A stretch of DNA of 15,075 bases from NCBI GenBank assembly GCA_965652545.1, contig CBFGWV010000101.1:1-15075 (forward strand), given 5' to 3'. Positions 14,651-15,075 of the stretch are shown here, in pieces. Each line of letters begins with the position of its first letter. Position 1 is the stretch's first letter. The notes below the pieces were generated by a model. That model did no database searches, was not told the DNA's origin, and saw only the letters and a program-made list of their open reading frames with translations. A program made the position numbers and the translations under genes. Source of the stretch: CBFGWV01 sp965652545 (GTDB taxonomy: Bacteria > Pseudomonadota > Gammaproteobacteria > Competibacterales > Competibacteraceae).

Positions 14651-15075
14651 TCAGCCAAGCAGGCCACCGAGTAAGCCGCCGCCGCTATCATCGTCGTTGC
14701 CACCGGTGTCAACCGAACCTTCATCGCTGGGCGCATCGGACGATCCACCACCCTGGTCGCCGGTGAGGCCGCCCAGCAAGTCGGTGATCAGGCCGCCCTC
14801 GCCACTGTCGGTTGCGGTGACAGGATCGACGATTGGATCGTCGTCCTCCGAGCTCAGGGTGCCGACCACGCCGGAGATCAGCCCACCGCCGCTCCCCCCA
14901 TCGTCGGCGACGGGGTCGTTCGTGGCTTGCTCGCTGCCACCACCGAGCAAGCCGGTGATGAGCCCGCCACCGCCGCCGTCGTCACCGATGATTCCGCCAA
15001 CGATGCCGTCATCGCCGATAACGCCGTCGACGATTCCGTCCTCGCCGATGACGCCGTCGACGATTCCGTCCTCGC
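14651..15075 (-). CDS. Asp/Gly-rich repetitive protein, C-terminal part, probable type I secretion substrate (partial)
   Basis: The frame is open from the right window edge to the stop at 14651, giving at least 141 residues; the N-terminus is outside. It has two zones. The first, next to the window edge, consists of 10-residue repeats of the form EDGIVDGVIG with slight variation (GDDGIVGGIIG). The second has four blocks with the pattern GGGLI-x-x-LLG (GGGLITGLLGG, GGGLISGVVGT, EGGLITDLLGG, and the terminal GGGLLGGLLG) separated by acidic Ser/Asp/Thr linkers. There is no Cys or aromatic residue, and basic residues are nearly absent. The strongly acidic, glycine-rich composition, hydrophobic C-terminal end and position 25 nt upstream of an exporter operon suggest an exported cargo carrying an uncleaved C-terminal signal. 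I do not see the classical RTX nonapeptide, and I recognise no family. Function is unknown; an extracellular adhesin or matrix protein is conjecture. Confidence 0.7.
   Translation of the reverse strand, partial: EDGIVDGVIGEDGIVDGVIGDDGIVGGIIGDDGGGGGLITGLLGGGSEQATNDPVADDGGSGGGLISGVVGTLSSEDDDPIVDPVTATDSGEGGLITDLLGGLTGDQGGGSSDAPSDEGSVDTGGNDDDSGGGLLGGLLG
14971..15075. repeat. 30-bp tandem repeats inside the acidic repeat protein
   Basis: A 30-base period runs to the window edge: 14971-15000 (diverged, about ten differences), 15001-15030, 15031-15060 and the half copy 15061-15075. The half copy is identical to the start of the third copy. Copies two and three differ at three positions, two of them silent and one giving Asp/Glu. 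Each unit encodes ten residues, so the array stays in frame. It continues outside the window and the copy number is unknown. Confidence 0.88.

Noticed and set aside
14971..15075. Repeats at the right edge as a CRISPR array
   Set aside because: The units are contiguous with no spacers, in frame, and encode a 10-residue peptide repeat, so this is a coding tandem repeat.

Overview
The window is GC-rich chromosomal DNA from a Gram-negative bacterium, most likely a gammaproteobacterium. The evidence is the tilS-pyrG-kdsA-eno-ftsB-ispD-ispF-truD gene order, the presence of KDO (lipopolysaccharide) synthesis, and a PrtD/HlyD-type secretion pair. Genus and species cannot be read from the sequence. 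No rRNA, tRNA, CRISPR array, insertion sequence or replication origin was seen.

Layout. (1) 1-821, minus strand: remains of an AbiE-type (type IV) toxin-antitoxin operon. The AbiEi antitoxin gene has an in-frame stop codon, and its 3' end is joined out of frame to an internal piece of the AbiEii toxin gene, so both genes look dead. (2) 822-931: spacer with a perfect 9-bp inverted repeat, either the old AbiE operator or a weak terminator for truD. (3) 932-8726, minus strand, read right to left: tilS, pyrG, kdsA, eno, ftsB, ispD, ispF, truD. This is a tightly packed housekeeping block for tRNA modification (tilS, truD), CTP synthesis, KDO synthesis, glycolysis, cell division and isoprenoid precursors. 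The last three genes overlap by 4 nt each. The kdsA-pyrG junction holds an unusual pair of inverted heptamer arrays. (4) 8727-8883: divergent spacer with small palindromes. (5) 8884-11553, plus strand: an OmpR-family response regulator and a membrane-bound hybrid histidine kinase 3 nt apart. (6) 11528-15075, minus strand, read right to left: an Asp/Gly-rich repetitive protein entering from the window edge, a PrtD-type ABC exporter and an HlyD-type adaptor, all in one apparent operon. Its 3' end overlaps the 3' end of the kinase gene tail to tail by 26 nt.

How it works together. The housekeeping block is ordinary. The most interesting part is the right end. The low-complexity protein, built of 10-residue EDGIVDGVIG-like repeats followed by GGGLI-x-x-LLG blocks, lies 25 nt upstream of a type I secretion ABC exporter and is probably its cargo. 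No TolC-type outer-membrane channel is visible, so that part would be encoded elsewhere. The adjoining two-component system is a reasonable but unproven candidate regulator. The repeat protein runs off the window, so its size, N-terminus and repeat number are unknown.
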